Below are positions 34,706 to 46,480 of a stretch of DNA of 64,000 nt, in pieces; position 1 is the stretch's first letter; every line of letters starts with the position of its first letter. Origin of the DNA: Dioscorea cayenensis subsp. rotundata (lineage: Eukaryota; Streptophyta; Magnoliopsida; Dioscoreales; Dioscoreaceae). A program made the position numbers and the translations under genes. The notes under the pieces are model-generated. The model did no database searches. It was not told the origin of the DNA and saw only the letters and a list, made by a program, of their open reading frames with translations. The DNA lies in assembly GCF_009730915.1 (NCBI RefSeq), contig NC_052477.1:496001-560000 (forward strand). Reading direction: 5' to 3'.

Positions 34706-37700
34706 ATGGGATCTTCTGGCTGTGAAAAAGATCGACACCGAAAGGAGATGGTTGTTACTCAGGTCAGTTTTGGTGGTTTTGATGAAAGTGTTTCTGCTAA
34801 GGAGCTCACAGATTATTTGGAATTTGAGGCTGGCTTAATATGGAGATGTAGGCTGAAGACTTCATGGACACCACCTGACTCCCATCCAGATTTTGGGATA
34901 ACTGACATGTTTGCGATGCCAAGAAAGGATGATTTTATGAAGGTGGCCCCTCATGCTTTTGTACACTTTGCTAGTCCAGATGCAGCAAAGAAAGCAATTA
35001 ATGCTGCCGGTCGCTGTGAGCTTGTATTGAATGGTCATCCTCTGAGGGTGAATGCAGGGACAGAGAGCTCTTTCAGAGTTAACAGGAGGAGAACAACTGA
35101 TCCTTTCAAGTTTTCTAATGTAAATGTTGAAATTGGAACCCTGGTTCGCAAATATGTTTTTTGGGTTGGTTGGAAGGGCCCTGATTCTGGGACTGACTTT
35201 GTTATTGATCCCTTTGATGGATGTTGCAAGATCCATTTTTCAAAAGAGACTCCTTTCTCATTCAAAAGCACACGCGAAATAGCAGTGATAAAGTGTGACT
35301 TCAAGGTGGAGTTCTTGGTGCGAGACATAGATAGAATAGAGGTTTACAAGGATCAGGCCCCATTTGTGCTACAGTTGAATCTGACTTCTGCTCCATGTGT
35401 TTATTATAGAACAGCAGAGGATGACATTCATGTTTCTGTACCGTTTAATCTTTTAGATGATGAAGACCCATGGATAAGAACAACAGACTTCACTGCAAGT
35501 GGAGCTATTGGTAGATGCAGCTCATATCGTGTGTCACTGTCTCCTCGTTTTGGTCGTAAACTGGAAAAAGCCCTTGCATACATGACTGAACACCGAATAG
35601 CCGAGTCCAGACCGAACTATCAGATTGAAGTTCAAGATGAGCCTGATTTTGGGATATGCATGCCAGATTCTATCTTCTGTGTTCAGAATAAGAATGGCAT
35701 AAGCTTTGCAACAATGTACATGGTAAATGCAGTGGTCCACAAAGGTATTGTCAATCAACACCAGCTGTCTGAAGAATTTTTCAATTTATTGAGGAGCCAG
35801 AATGATTTAGTGAATGCTGCATCTCTGAGACATATTTGGGCATACAAGCGCCCAATATTTGATGCCTTAAGGAGGTTGAAGCTTGTTCAAGAGTGGCTGT
35901 TAAAGAATCCTAAACTTTTGAAGAGCTCTAAGGTCTCGGTTGATAATATTGAAGTTCGGAGATTAGTTATAACCCCAACCAAGGCTTACTGTCTCCCTCC
36001 AGAGACAGAGCTTTCTAATAGGGTCCTTCGGAAGTATAAAGACATTGCTGACAGATTCCTGCGGGTAACTTTTATGGATGAAGGCATGCAGCGGTTGAAT
36101 GCCAATGTCCTGACGAGTTTCACTGCACCTATTGTTAGGGACATCACTCTGAATTCATTCCCACAAAAAACCACAGTATTTAATAGGGTTAGGAACATTT
36201 TGTCTGATGGTTTTCACTTGTGTGGTCGGAAGTATTCCTTCCTGGCATTCTCATCCAATCAGTTAAGGGACCGTTCTGCATGGTTTTTTGCAGATGAGCC
36301 GAACACAACTGCAGATACAATTAGGCATTGGATGGGGAAGTTTTCCAATAGAAATGTTGCAAAGTGTGCAGCTAGAATGGGTCAATGTTTTTCGTCCACA
36401 TATGCCACAGTAATTGTTCCAGCAAAGGATGCCAATTTAGAACTTGATGATATTGAGAGAAATGGCTATGTATTTTCAGATGGAATTGGCAAAATCACAC
36501 CAAAGCTTGCATTGGAGGTGACTGAAAAATTGCAACTAGGAGAGACTCCGTCGGCCTTTCAAATCAGATATGCAGGTTGTAAAGGTGTCATTGCTGTTTG
36601 GCCAGAAAATAGTGATGGCATTCACCTGTCACTTAGACCAAGCATGAATAAGTTTGAGTCTCAGCCACAATGTACTGGAGGTTGCATCATGGACACGCCC
36701 AGCCAGGTTTCTTAAATCGTCAGATTGTAACATTACTCTCATCCTTGGGTGTCCCAGATAATGTATTTGCAAGAATGCAAGATTCCATGATCTCCAAGCT
36801 AAATCAGATGCTCATAGATGTTGATGTTGCTTTCGAGGTTCTTACAACCTCTTGTTCTGAGCAAGGGAATGTTGCAGCAATGATGCTCAGTGCTGGATTT
36901 AAACCTCAAACTGAGCCTCACTTGAAAGCAATGCTCTCCTGCATTAGATCTGCTCAATTAGGAGATCTATTGGAAAAGGCTAGGATCTTTGTCCCAATGG
37001 GAAGGTGGCTGATGGGATGCCTTGATGAGATTGGAGTGCTTGAACATGGACAATGTTTTATTCAGGCATCAATCCCATCCCTGACAAATTGCTTCTCAAA
37101 GCATGGCTCCAGGTTTTCTGGATCAAAAAATGATAGGCATGTTGTTGTAGGGACAGTTGTGATCGCCAAGAACCCTTGTCTTCATCCTGGAGATATTCGG
37201 ATTCTAGAAGCTGTTGATATTCCTGCTTTACATCATCTTGTTGACTGTCTCATATTCCCCCAAAAAGGTGATAGACCTCATGCAAATGAAGCATCTGGAA
37301 GCGACCTTGATGGTGATCTGTATTTTGTTACATGGGATGAATGCCTTATTCCTCCAGGCAAACGAAGGTTGGTGGCAATGGATTATACCCCTGCTGAGGC
37401 CAAGCTGATGCCACGCTCTGTTACTCATCGAGTAAGTTGCATGAAATTATTCTGCTTCTACCCTAACCTCTCCAGGAAAAAGTTTTGTTTATTTATCTCA
37501 TATCATTCGCTCTTTTGTCTTATATAAGAATACTTTTCCCGAAATAGCTTGAAACTGCTTCCTGTCATAATTGTGTTCCTTTTTTTGTTGCTTCATGTGC
37601 CAAGTTTTCTCTCTGTTTACATTTATCCTTATTTATAACTACATACTGCTAAAACAAATGCCCCTGTTAGCTTTTTAGAGATGGAATTAGAGGAAAATGA

Positions 37701-39683
37701 CCTCTCTCTCTTTGGCTGTCACATGATTTGAATTTCACGTGTCCATTTTTGCATGATAGAATGTCAATTGAAACAATGTCATGTTTGAAGCTGGAAGGTG
37801 TTTTGGGCTCTTTCTTTATGCGCTTTCATGGATTGATTTTTGAACCTGAGTTATACTGCATATCGAATGTATCCGACAAGGAATTTTTTGTACATGGAAG
37901 ATATAACCTCTTCTAAGTTAGACTAAAGAAAAGGAACTTCCTTCTTCATATGTCTAGGTACCTGTCCATATCTTTTAAAAAGGAATAGGCACCAGGTTGA
38001 TTCTTTGACCTTTGTGGCCCCTTGTTAGTTCTTGCCATGTAGAAATTTAGCTAGGTCCCACCTCATTTGTGCATGATCAACGGCACACCAATATGCTTCA
38101 GTGATATCTAGAGTGTCTGACATAGTATAAATGTGTATTTATGTAGATGCAATACCATCTAAAAATTTGATCTTGTGTCAATAATAAAAACTCAATAGGA
38201 TACTGAACCGGCATTTGAAAAATAATCTATGCATTAGGAAATTGTGGTGGTCGCTCTACTATGCTAAAATAGTTGCATGCTCATGCATGAGGGACCAACT
38301 TATTCTATTACAGTAGCTTATCAGCATGATACAAACCGCTTGCTTTATGGATAAACTGATGATCTGAAAGATCACACATCAAGTTGCTAATTGAGTTTGG
38401 TTGGGCTGCATTATCAGGGGCCTCTGATTTGGGGCCATGTTATTGGGCTTTTGTTATTTGAGAACAGAGGTTTTGATCTGGTTTTTGGGTTGGTTGTGTG
38501 CATGATAATTGGCACTGCGCAAGACTCAAAAGTCCTTCCAATACTTTTGTAGCTCTAGTTGTATTTCTGGCATAAGCAACAAAATAGTCAAAACTGCATT
38601 CTGTATTCTTTCAGTAGCGTGCTTGAGGCCATCTTAACTGGAAGAAGAGTCCAGCCAGTAATCTTTGCACTGACCTGATTGGTCGACACTCTTGTTCCCG
38701 CTTGATCCTCATGTATGGTGTCGCTTTGATGATGAAAGACATAGTGTTTTACATGCACATAGGGAGCTGTGATTTATTGTACCCACTACCATTTTATGCT
38801 ACAGGACATAATCGATTTCTTCACAGCAGCTTTGGTTAATGAGAACCTGAGTAATTTCGCAATGCTCATGTGGTTCGTGCCGATGCGCGAAGGTGGTGAG
38901 CTAGAATAAAATGCCTTCAGTTGGTCTGAGCTTGCGCTACTGCTGTGGATTTTCGAAAATGGAAAGGTTGTGACCATGCCACAGCTGAAACCAAAATTGT
39001 ATCCGGGACTTAGTGGGCAAAGCGTGTACTTCATCCCACAAGTCAGAGAAGATATCGGGCAAACTTTAGCGGAAGGCCAGAAAGATGCTTATGGTGAAAG
39101 TATATGGTGCTGTGAACTGTTCTGCACCTCTATGAGGACTTCTGCCTTTGGACACGGAGCTTTGATGTCTCTGGTGCTCTAGCTACCTTTCGGATGGCAT
39201 GGTTTCACAAATGCTCACGCTGAGAGGGCAATCACTGAAAATGCTCTGTTGGGTCAGCATAGCATATGGGCTCTGAGGGGGAGATAGGTAACGTGTATCA
39301 CATATCTGGTCGCCACAAAATACAAACACAGTCGGAGGCAGGGTGACCTCAAAAGATGCTGCCATGCATACTCTGCCTTCAGAAAGAGAGCCTGGTCATG
39401 TTTTGAAACTCATTGGGCTGACAGTGGCCATCTCACAGATGATGAGAAGAATGCATTGTACGAATGCAAAGCATCAGCGTGGTACCAGGTTACCTACCAC
39501 CCTTTGTGGGTTAAAAAGTCAAGTGAAATAACAGAGGAAGATGGGAATGTCATCCCATCACGTCTTAGCTTTGCATGGATATCGGCTGATTACTTGGTTC
39601 GTCAAGTTGAAAACCAAGAGAGAAAAAGAGTTGACAAGAAGCCCATAGATCATCTGGCGGATTATCTGCTTGAGAGGCTCTGA
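34706..39683 (+). CDS. RDR6: RNA-dependent RNA polymerase 6 (RDR6/SGS2), frame disrupted in the C-terminal part
   Basis: The large exon runs 34706-37431, then an intron 37432-38804, then a last exon 38805-39683. The ATG at 34706 (ACCATGG context, MGSSG) matches RDR6. An N-terminal RRM-like part (VTQVSFGGFDESVSAKELTDYL) is followed by the polymerase region: ITPTKAYCLPPE, FMDEGMQRLN, GRKYSFLAFS, NVAKCAARMGQCFSSTYA, NGYVFSDGIGKI. The catalytic DLDGD is at 37303-37317. RDR6 makes double-stranded RNA for tasiRNA and transgene silencing with SGS3 and DCL4 (established knowledge). The first 650 codons are open. Two extra bases, in C runs near 36674 and 36700, shift the frame around VLEVASWTR and GFLNRQIV. 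From about 38880 to 39420 the frame changes at least four more times, with a stop, while pieces such as KPKLYP and HIWSP remain readable. The last 75 codons (KASAWYQVTYHPLWVKKS to LLERL) are clean. Either a recent pseudogene or local sequence errors. Confidence 0.9.
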
Positions 39684-40868
39684 TTCTGCAGGTAGCTCTG
39701 GCTGTTGCCCTCATTACAGGCCCAAATAAACGCCCGGTCATCTAGCAAGACCACTCTCGCCATCACTCTGTCGATCCTAATATATTTGTAAAGTCTGGTT
39801 TTTGTGACATGAGACTCTCGTCCTGACGGTGCCAGGCTTTGCATGGACGTTGTAATATTTACTTTATCAGCTGGCATTACTAAGCGCCGAGGCAAGCAAA
39901 AACGTCTGTCGTAAATCCTGTGGTACTTCAGGGTCATATCAGCAATCCAGGTCCTTTGGTTTGCTCTGCAGTCTACCAACACTCTTTCTCGGCGGCAATG
40001 AGACAGTCGTCTGATGTTGATCAAGAGATTTCTTAGTAAAGTTTTATCGTCTGGCCACTATTAAGTATTAACATGAGCAAATACGTGCAGCAACAGTCAA
40101 ATGTTCCCAAAGTATAGGTGAATGTGAAACAGTATTCGTTGACGCTGTGTTCCTAGACGTGTGGTGCAGTCTCTTTGTTGGCCTTGCGCATGTCTGCTGA
40201 GTTGCTGGCGAAAGCCAATAAGTCGCTTTTATGCTTAAGCACTTCGCTTTTAAAAATCATTGTCAGACAATTTCTTGCAGAAAATTGAACGAAAAGTTCA
40301 GTATACGCGCTCTTTTGTGAACCGCCGAGAAGTGCTTTTCTCAAAAAGCACTTTTTAAAAGCTCTTTTACGATCGTGGTGATTACTAAAATACTCCACGT
40401 AACCTTTTTATAAATTTTCTCTCATCCTTCATAGCCATGACTTCTCCAATGAATTATAATTAATATAATAATAATAATAATTATAATTAATATCATAATA
40501 TATTAATTTATTATTATTTTATTATAGTGCTTTATTATAATTAAATACTAATATCTACAGTAACTTAAACGAAACTCAATAAACGCTTCATTTTAAGAAT
40601 TTGCCACTCCTAAAAGCTCTTTTAAAAATCTCCATCCAAACAATTTATATATAAAAAGGCTTTTCTTTTAAGTTATCCAAACATAAAATACTAAAAAACA
40701 CTTAACTTACTCTTAAAAACACTTAAAAAATGTTTCTAAATAAAAACCTCAAAACTCAACTCTTTATTTATCACTTTTAGAAGGTTTTATTTTTATTTTT
40801 ATTTATTTTTTTATAACCTGAAAGAGCATTATTATTTTTTAAAACCATATATCATTATGGATTATAAT
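39684..40868. other. RDR6 3' UTR and AT-rich DNA up to the gap
   Basis: From about 40200 the DNA has repeated AAGCACTT/AAGTGCTTTT and AAAAGCTCTTTT motifs in both orientations (40230-40375 and 40610-40790) around a very AT-rich core. This looks like a MITE with long imperfect inverted ends, but I could not set borders. No gene found. Confidence 0.4.
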
Positions 40869-41868
40869 NNNNNNNNNNNNNNNNNNNNNNNNNNNNNNNN
40901 NNNNNNNNNNNNNNNNNNNNNNNNNNNNNNNNNNNNNNNNNNNNNNNNNNNNNNNNNNNNNNNNNNNNNNNNNNNNNNNNNNNNNNNNNNNNNNNNNNNN
41001 NNNNNNNNNNNNNNNNNNNNNNNNNNNNNNNNNNNNNNNNNNNNNNNNNNNNNNNNNNNNNNNNNNNNNNNNNNNNNNNNNNNNNNNNNNNNNNNNNNNN
41101 NNNNNNNNNNNNNNNNNNNNNNNNNNNNNNNNNNNNNNNNNNNNNNNNNNNNNNNNNNNNNNNNNNNNNNNNNNNNNNNNNNNNNNNNNNNNNNNNNNNN
41201 NNNNNNNNNNNNNNNNNNNNNNNNNNNNNNNNNNNNNNNNNNNNNNNNNNNNNNNNNNNNNNNNNNNNNNNNNNNNNNNNNNNNNNNNNNNNNNNNNNNN
41301 NNNNNNNNNNNNNNNNNNNNNNNNNNNNNNNNNNNNNNNNNNNNNNNNNNNNNNNNNNNNNNNNNNNNNNNNNNNNNNNNNNNNNNNNNNNNNNNNNNNN
41401 NNNNNNNNNNNNNNNNNNNNNNNNNNNNNNNNNNNNNNNNNNNNNNNNNNNNNNNNNNNNNNNNNNNNNNNNNNNNNNNNNNNNNNNNNNNNNNNNNNNN
41501 NNNNNNNNNNNNNNNNNNNNNNNNNNNNNNNNNNNNNNNNNNNNNNNNNNNNNNNNNNNNNNNNNNNNNNNNNNNNNNNNNNNNNNNNNNNNNNNNNNNN
41601 NNNNNNNNNNNNNNNNNNNNNNNNNNNNNNNNNNNNNNNNNNNNNNNNNNNNNNNNNNNNNNNNNNNNNNNNNNNNNNNNNNNNNNNNNNNNNNNNNNNN
41701 NNNNNNNNNNNNNNNNNNNNNNNNNNNNNNNNNNNNNNNNNNNNNNNNNNNNNNNNNNNNNNNNNNNNNNNNNNNNNNNNNNNNNNNNNNNNNNNNNNNN
41801 NNNNNNNNNNNNNNNNNNNNNNNNNNNNNNNNNNNNNNNNNNNNNNNNNNNNNNNNNNNNNNNNNNNN
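40869..41868. other. Assembly gap (1000 N)
   Basis: Exactly 1000 undetermined bases, the usual placeholder for a gap of unknown size between joined contigs. Open frames across it are meaningless. Confidence 0.99.
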
Positions 41869-42253
41869 CAAGGTGCTCGACGAAAGGTGGAGGGATGGTG
41901 TTTATTTGGTTTGTGAGTTAATAAAATTGAAATATTTCTATTTTTCAAATTTAAAAAAAACCCCAAATTAATAAATAAATATGCTTTAATTTTCAAAATC
42001 ATTATATATATATATATATATTTTATTTATTTATTTATTTACAAGGTGGACAAGTGACGCATGAATGATTGAGAAGTGAACGTCCGACTTTACACCCTCA
42101 TCTAGGAATACGGGGTTCGGGAAAAAGGGAGCCTGCGCTAGAGATCTATTATCACTATTTTGTTATCGGAAATATTTAAACTCGGAGCAATGAAAGTCTC
42201 TTATCTTAATCTTAAGCAAGTGAAGTCATGTGCTGAGCTATGAACTTTTTTTG

Positions 42254-42285
<32 letters not shown>

Positions 42286-42902
42286 GCACTTACAGTTTAA
42301 AATAAACCCCCCATTGCCCAGGAACAGATACAATATTTGGGTACAAAATATTTTCTTTCTGTCTCTCTCATCCTCACCGTCTCTCTACTTCTTTAAAATC
42401 TGGGTATCTCTACCATTTTAAAATCTAGGGACGTTCATATATATTTACACATTAATAGTATGTTAATGACCCAAAAATATTAATTAGATAAACGTTTAAA
42501 CCGAACCAAAGGTGTGAGCTCAAGGTGCCCTACAGAATGCCTGGGAATTTCTTGGGCGAAAAAAGAATTGAATAACATTACACAGATTGCATTGAAAAAC
42601 AACCCAGAAAGAGCAGACTCAGTGAGATTTTGCTGGAAATGAGAACAGAACCATAAAAGAACAAATACTAGTATTGTTACTATAAAGTGATGAAGGGTTA
42701 GTAGAAAGCACAATACAAAGTTTCTGGTTTGGTTCATAAACTAAATGGTATTACAAATGAAGAAAAAAAACACTGGATAAACAAACAATAGGTTCCACAA
42801 GAACATATCTGTTGTGCTGCTGCTGGCTCATGGACCTCAAAACAAATCACCTAAAAGGTACACAAATACAACACATTGGCTAGCCATGATTGAATTGCAA
42901 TA
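41869..42902. other. Intergenic DNA and 3' UTR of the GSK3-like gene
   Basis: Two TA repeats (about 42003-42021 and 42258-42285). The last few hundred bases before 42903 are probably the 3' UTR of the minus-strand kinase gene. No other gene recognised. Confidence 0.5.
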
Positions 42903-45358
42903 CTAAAATCCTAGGAAGGCACATTGCTTTCTCGCATGCTCGGGGATCAGCTTCACCAGAGTCTCCATTGGCACTCCTTTCAGCTCTGGTCATTATCAAA
43001 ATTTAGGTGCTTTGAGTACATAATGTAAGATTATATCTGATTTAACATTGCGTGGTGTTGATATTGAAACTAACCATGTTGCTTGAAATTAAAGAGTGGT
43101 GGAAGAAAACGTCCGTTCGGCAAACGGGTGTTTGGATCCCGAAGCTCATCGAAGAATGGATGAATCAAAGCTTCCATCTGAATCAGAAGAAAAGCTGATT
43201 CTCACTTTCTTTGTACAAGACCGATTATTAGATACCCAGTTGCTAAAAATACTCACTGCAGTGGATACATAAGTGTGGTGAATATTGAAGAAGTCTAGAC
43301 ACCAGGTCCACAGCTTCTGGTGGCATTCGTTTTGTGGAAGATCTAACAAGATAAGAAATTTCTTGTGTTTAAGATATCGGAACTATGCAACATGGTATAA
43401 TAGAACAGATGCACTCAAAATAATACCTTGTGCCATGGATGAGCCTTAATTTGCGGGAACTTGAATTCTGTGTAATTTGGATTCATACACTTAATTTCCT
43501 CTCTTGTTGGTGTACCTAAAACCTGCAAATCGACGAATATGAATCAATTTAAGTATAAACATAACGGAAGTAGTATTTTTATTGGAATTAAGACTAGTTT
43601 CAGTAAGAACAAGTAGAGCACCTTGATAATTTCAACGAGCTGGTCTACTCCACTCTCACCGGGAAAGAGAGGCTGTCGAGAAAGAATTAGAGGTATGAAC
43701 AAATCTGAGCAAGACTATACTTTAAAAGCTTATATTAATGAGGCAGTGACAGACAGAAACTTGACCTGTCCAAGCATGAGTTCGGCAAGTACACAGCCAC
43801 CAGACCAGATGTCAATTGCTGTGGTATATTCAGATAGCTACCAAATATGAGCTCAGGGGCCCTGTAATACCTAGAACAAATGTATGATATATTCGACTCG
43901 CCTTTTTACCTAACAAAAAGAAATATAGAAGACATCAGCAAAAAGATAACAGAACAAGGCCAATAGACTAACATGGGGTGGAAACTGCAGATGTACCAGG
44001 ACTTTCGCACTTCCAAAGTGCCATCAGTTTAAGCTGGTGAGTATGAGGATTAACCTATCACAGAACAGGAGATGAGTGTTTATAATCTTTGAAAGCAATA
44101 AATAAATAAACAAATAAAATTGAAATGGGAAGCATCTAAATAAGTAAAACAAATGAAGTCAATTTCCCAAAGATGTACGCGAATCAAACGACTAGATGAA
44201 GATCATAGGCATAAGAATACCAGAAGGTTTTGCGGCTTGATGTCTCTGTGGCACACCCCAATGCTACCATGAATATAAGCTAAGGCTCTGAATATCTGTT
44301 TAAATAAATCAAAATAGAATCAGAACATTTGCCTCACAGAAAATTCTAATAGGATGAGAAAATGGAACAAAGAAATTATTCCAACAAAAGTTACAAAATA
44401 AAGAAGAAATAGCAAGATCAGGCCGAAATTCTCACCTGGTAAGTATAAAGCTTCACATATATCGGTGGCATCCGTTGATTCATCTTGTTGTAGTGTTTAA
44501 CCACCACGATGAGCGGTTTCTGGTACATACTCTAGAACCAAGTTAAGGTACAATTCATCCTTCTCAGTCGTTGAAAAAGAAGCAATGCTTCAGGAAACTA
44601 CATTTGGATGGTCAAGAAGACGCATTGTCTGCAGCTCTCGGTTCTTGTACCTCTTGTCTTGAAGAACTTTCTTTATTGCAACTGTTTCACCAGTCTCAAG
44701 ACATTTTGCCTGAATAACCGAGATTTTAGTGATTAAAAACTTTGCCCCATCATCTAGTATCCCCAGGCTTATCTTTCAATCACAAAAGAGGCATACGTAA
44801 AATAATTAGCCAGTGGACCAAAATACTTAGAAGCTAACCTGAAACACAACTCCAAAAGATCCTTGCCCAACAGTACGCTCAGCCATGTAGCTAATGGTCT
44901 GCAAACAGAGTAAAATTTTTCAACAATCAAGAAACAATACTTGTAACAAAGAACACGGCACATTCAACAATTAGTATGATTAGCATTTTTCAACAAAAGA
45001 AAAGTAATGAAAACTAGAGTCAATTGAGCAAGATTTCTTATCACGTCAAGAAAAAAATAATTAACCTATACCCTGCTTTGGCTGACCATTTCTACCCTCC
45101 GATGGTTGTTACAATTATATGACCAGTCTCTGTCCCATTCCCAGTCACTACCGTCGCCTCTAATTCCTAAATCAACAAACAAACCAAATACCAGATATTT
45201 AAACATTTGTCAGATACAAAGAAATCTTCAATTCAACCCTCGTGCAGACATTATACCTTATCATCTCTAATTTTCATGTCATTCATTTGATCAGGAAGTT
45301 TGTCAACAGCAGCGTTATTTCTCAACCCCAATGAGGGCACCACATTAACTGAAGCCAT
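42903..45358 (-). CDS. GSK3/shaggy-like protein kinase (clade I type), many small indels
   Basis: About twelve exons on the minus strand: 45358-45257, 45166-45072, 44898-44839, 44709-44436, 44295-44221, 44054-about 43985, 43870-43766, 43672-43622, 43522-43427, 43342-about 43255, about 43163-43083, about 42987-42903. Start [12 protein letters not shown] and IRDDKE suit the ASK-alpha/gamma/epsilon group. Landmarks: [13 protein letters not shown] loop, VAIKK lysine, CHRDIKPQN catalytic loop, [33 protein letters not shown], end PEHARKQC. Exons 1, 3, 5, 8 and 9 are clean. Single-base gains or losses interrupt exon 2 (GGAGGG before AGAAAT), exon 4 (three places) and exon 10 (CACAAAACG). The DFG/activation-loop exon is scrambled and lacks the KGEPNIS part. 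The protein sequence is otherwise almost that of an active kinase, so either sequence errors or a very young pseudogene. Family members act in brassinosteroid and stress signalling. Confidence 0.85.
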
Positions 45359-46480
45359 CCACTGAAACTAGGGATCTATAACAGAACGCATGGCATAAGA
45401 ACTCTTCTCAAAATGAAGCCATTCACAGCCTGTTAAAAATAAGAGACAAAGGGAGGTTTTAGTAGACATAAACACATAAAACTGATATACTCATTATTTT
45501 CAGGGAAAAATAAAATATATAGGATTATAAAACTGCGTTGCTATCTCATCTACACTGAAAAAGGAATTCTTTCATAACTTTAAAAATGCTAAGGAAGCAA
45601 ATATTTCAACCTACAAAAAAGAATTATCACATCAGAACCATTGAGCAAACTAGCAACCACTAAGTAGAGGATGTTTTAGTTGAAAAAACAAAAAGAAACA
45701 GTTTTACAAAACCACCATCTTGTGCTTGCAAATGGGAAGGAAAAACCCACACACACCACTAATTTATAAAAAATAAAAATAAAAAAGAACTCTAATTAAT
45801 TTTCAGAAGATTAACCAAACAAACCAAAGGACAAGAAAACCACTTGGCAACACAACTAATACAATCTAAAAGGAAAGCTTTTCCTCGTTAGGGAAAAGAG
45901 CTTACAACCCTAGAACTTCAAGATCTACAAGTTTCCATCCGAAAGACCAAACAAAACCCAAAGTTTCATTTTTTCCACAATTATACGAACAAAAGCCAGC
46001 AAAAACAAACCCAGGGAAGACTAACAGACTAAGTTCATATCTTCCCAATCCTAAAATATACAAAGAAAAAAACCTAAAACACGAAAAAGATCATAAGTTT
46101 CCTAGAACCAACATCAAAACCGGGGAAAATCACAGCAATCCACAGATCCACACATCAAACAACAACCAAACCCAATGCACTGCCCGATCTCCATCAAAAC
46201 CCCAACTTTCACCCACCTCTATCCACAAATCCACAACCAACCCCAAAAACCATCAAAAATACAGTACTACCTAACCTCAAAGATCCAGCACGTCCTCAGA
46301 TCACCACCAAAAAACTTCAAATAAATCGCGTCCAGAGCATAAACACCGTTGCCTTGCGATCCTATCAACGTTTAAATCAAGCGAGAGAAAAAGCGAAAGA
46401 GAAGAGAAAACGAAAGCAAGGGGCGAAAAGCAGCAAAGAGAGGGTTGTGGTTTCTATTCTCTGCTTTTTATTGTGAATTT
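45359..46480 (-). promoter_or_regulatory. 5' leader and leader intron of the GSK3-like gene
   Basis: The second leader exon begins at 45429 after the acceptor TTTTTAACAG. The first leader exon ends near 46276 (GAG|GTTAGG), giving an intron of about 846 bp. The first exon extends to about 46480 and is CT-rich on the minus strand. A tiny upstream frame, ATG GCT TCA TTT TGA (45422-45408), precedes the main ATG. The whole leader is homologous to the RPAP2 leader at 56281-57180: 46168-46239 and 56888-56959 match at 62 of 72 ungapped positions. Confidence 0.65.

Noticed and set aside
40839-42002. Long open frames on both strands across 40.8-42.0 kb
   Set aside because: They consist almost wholly of N; this is the assembly gap.
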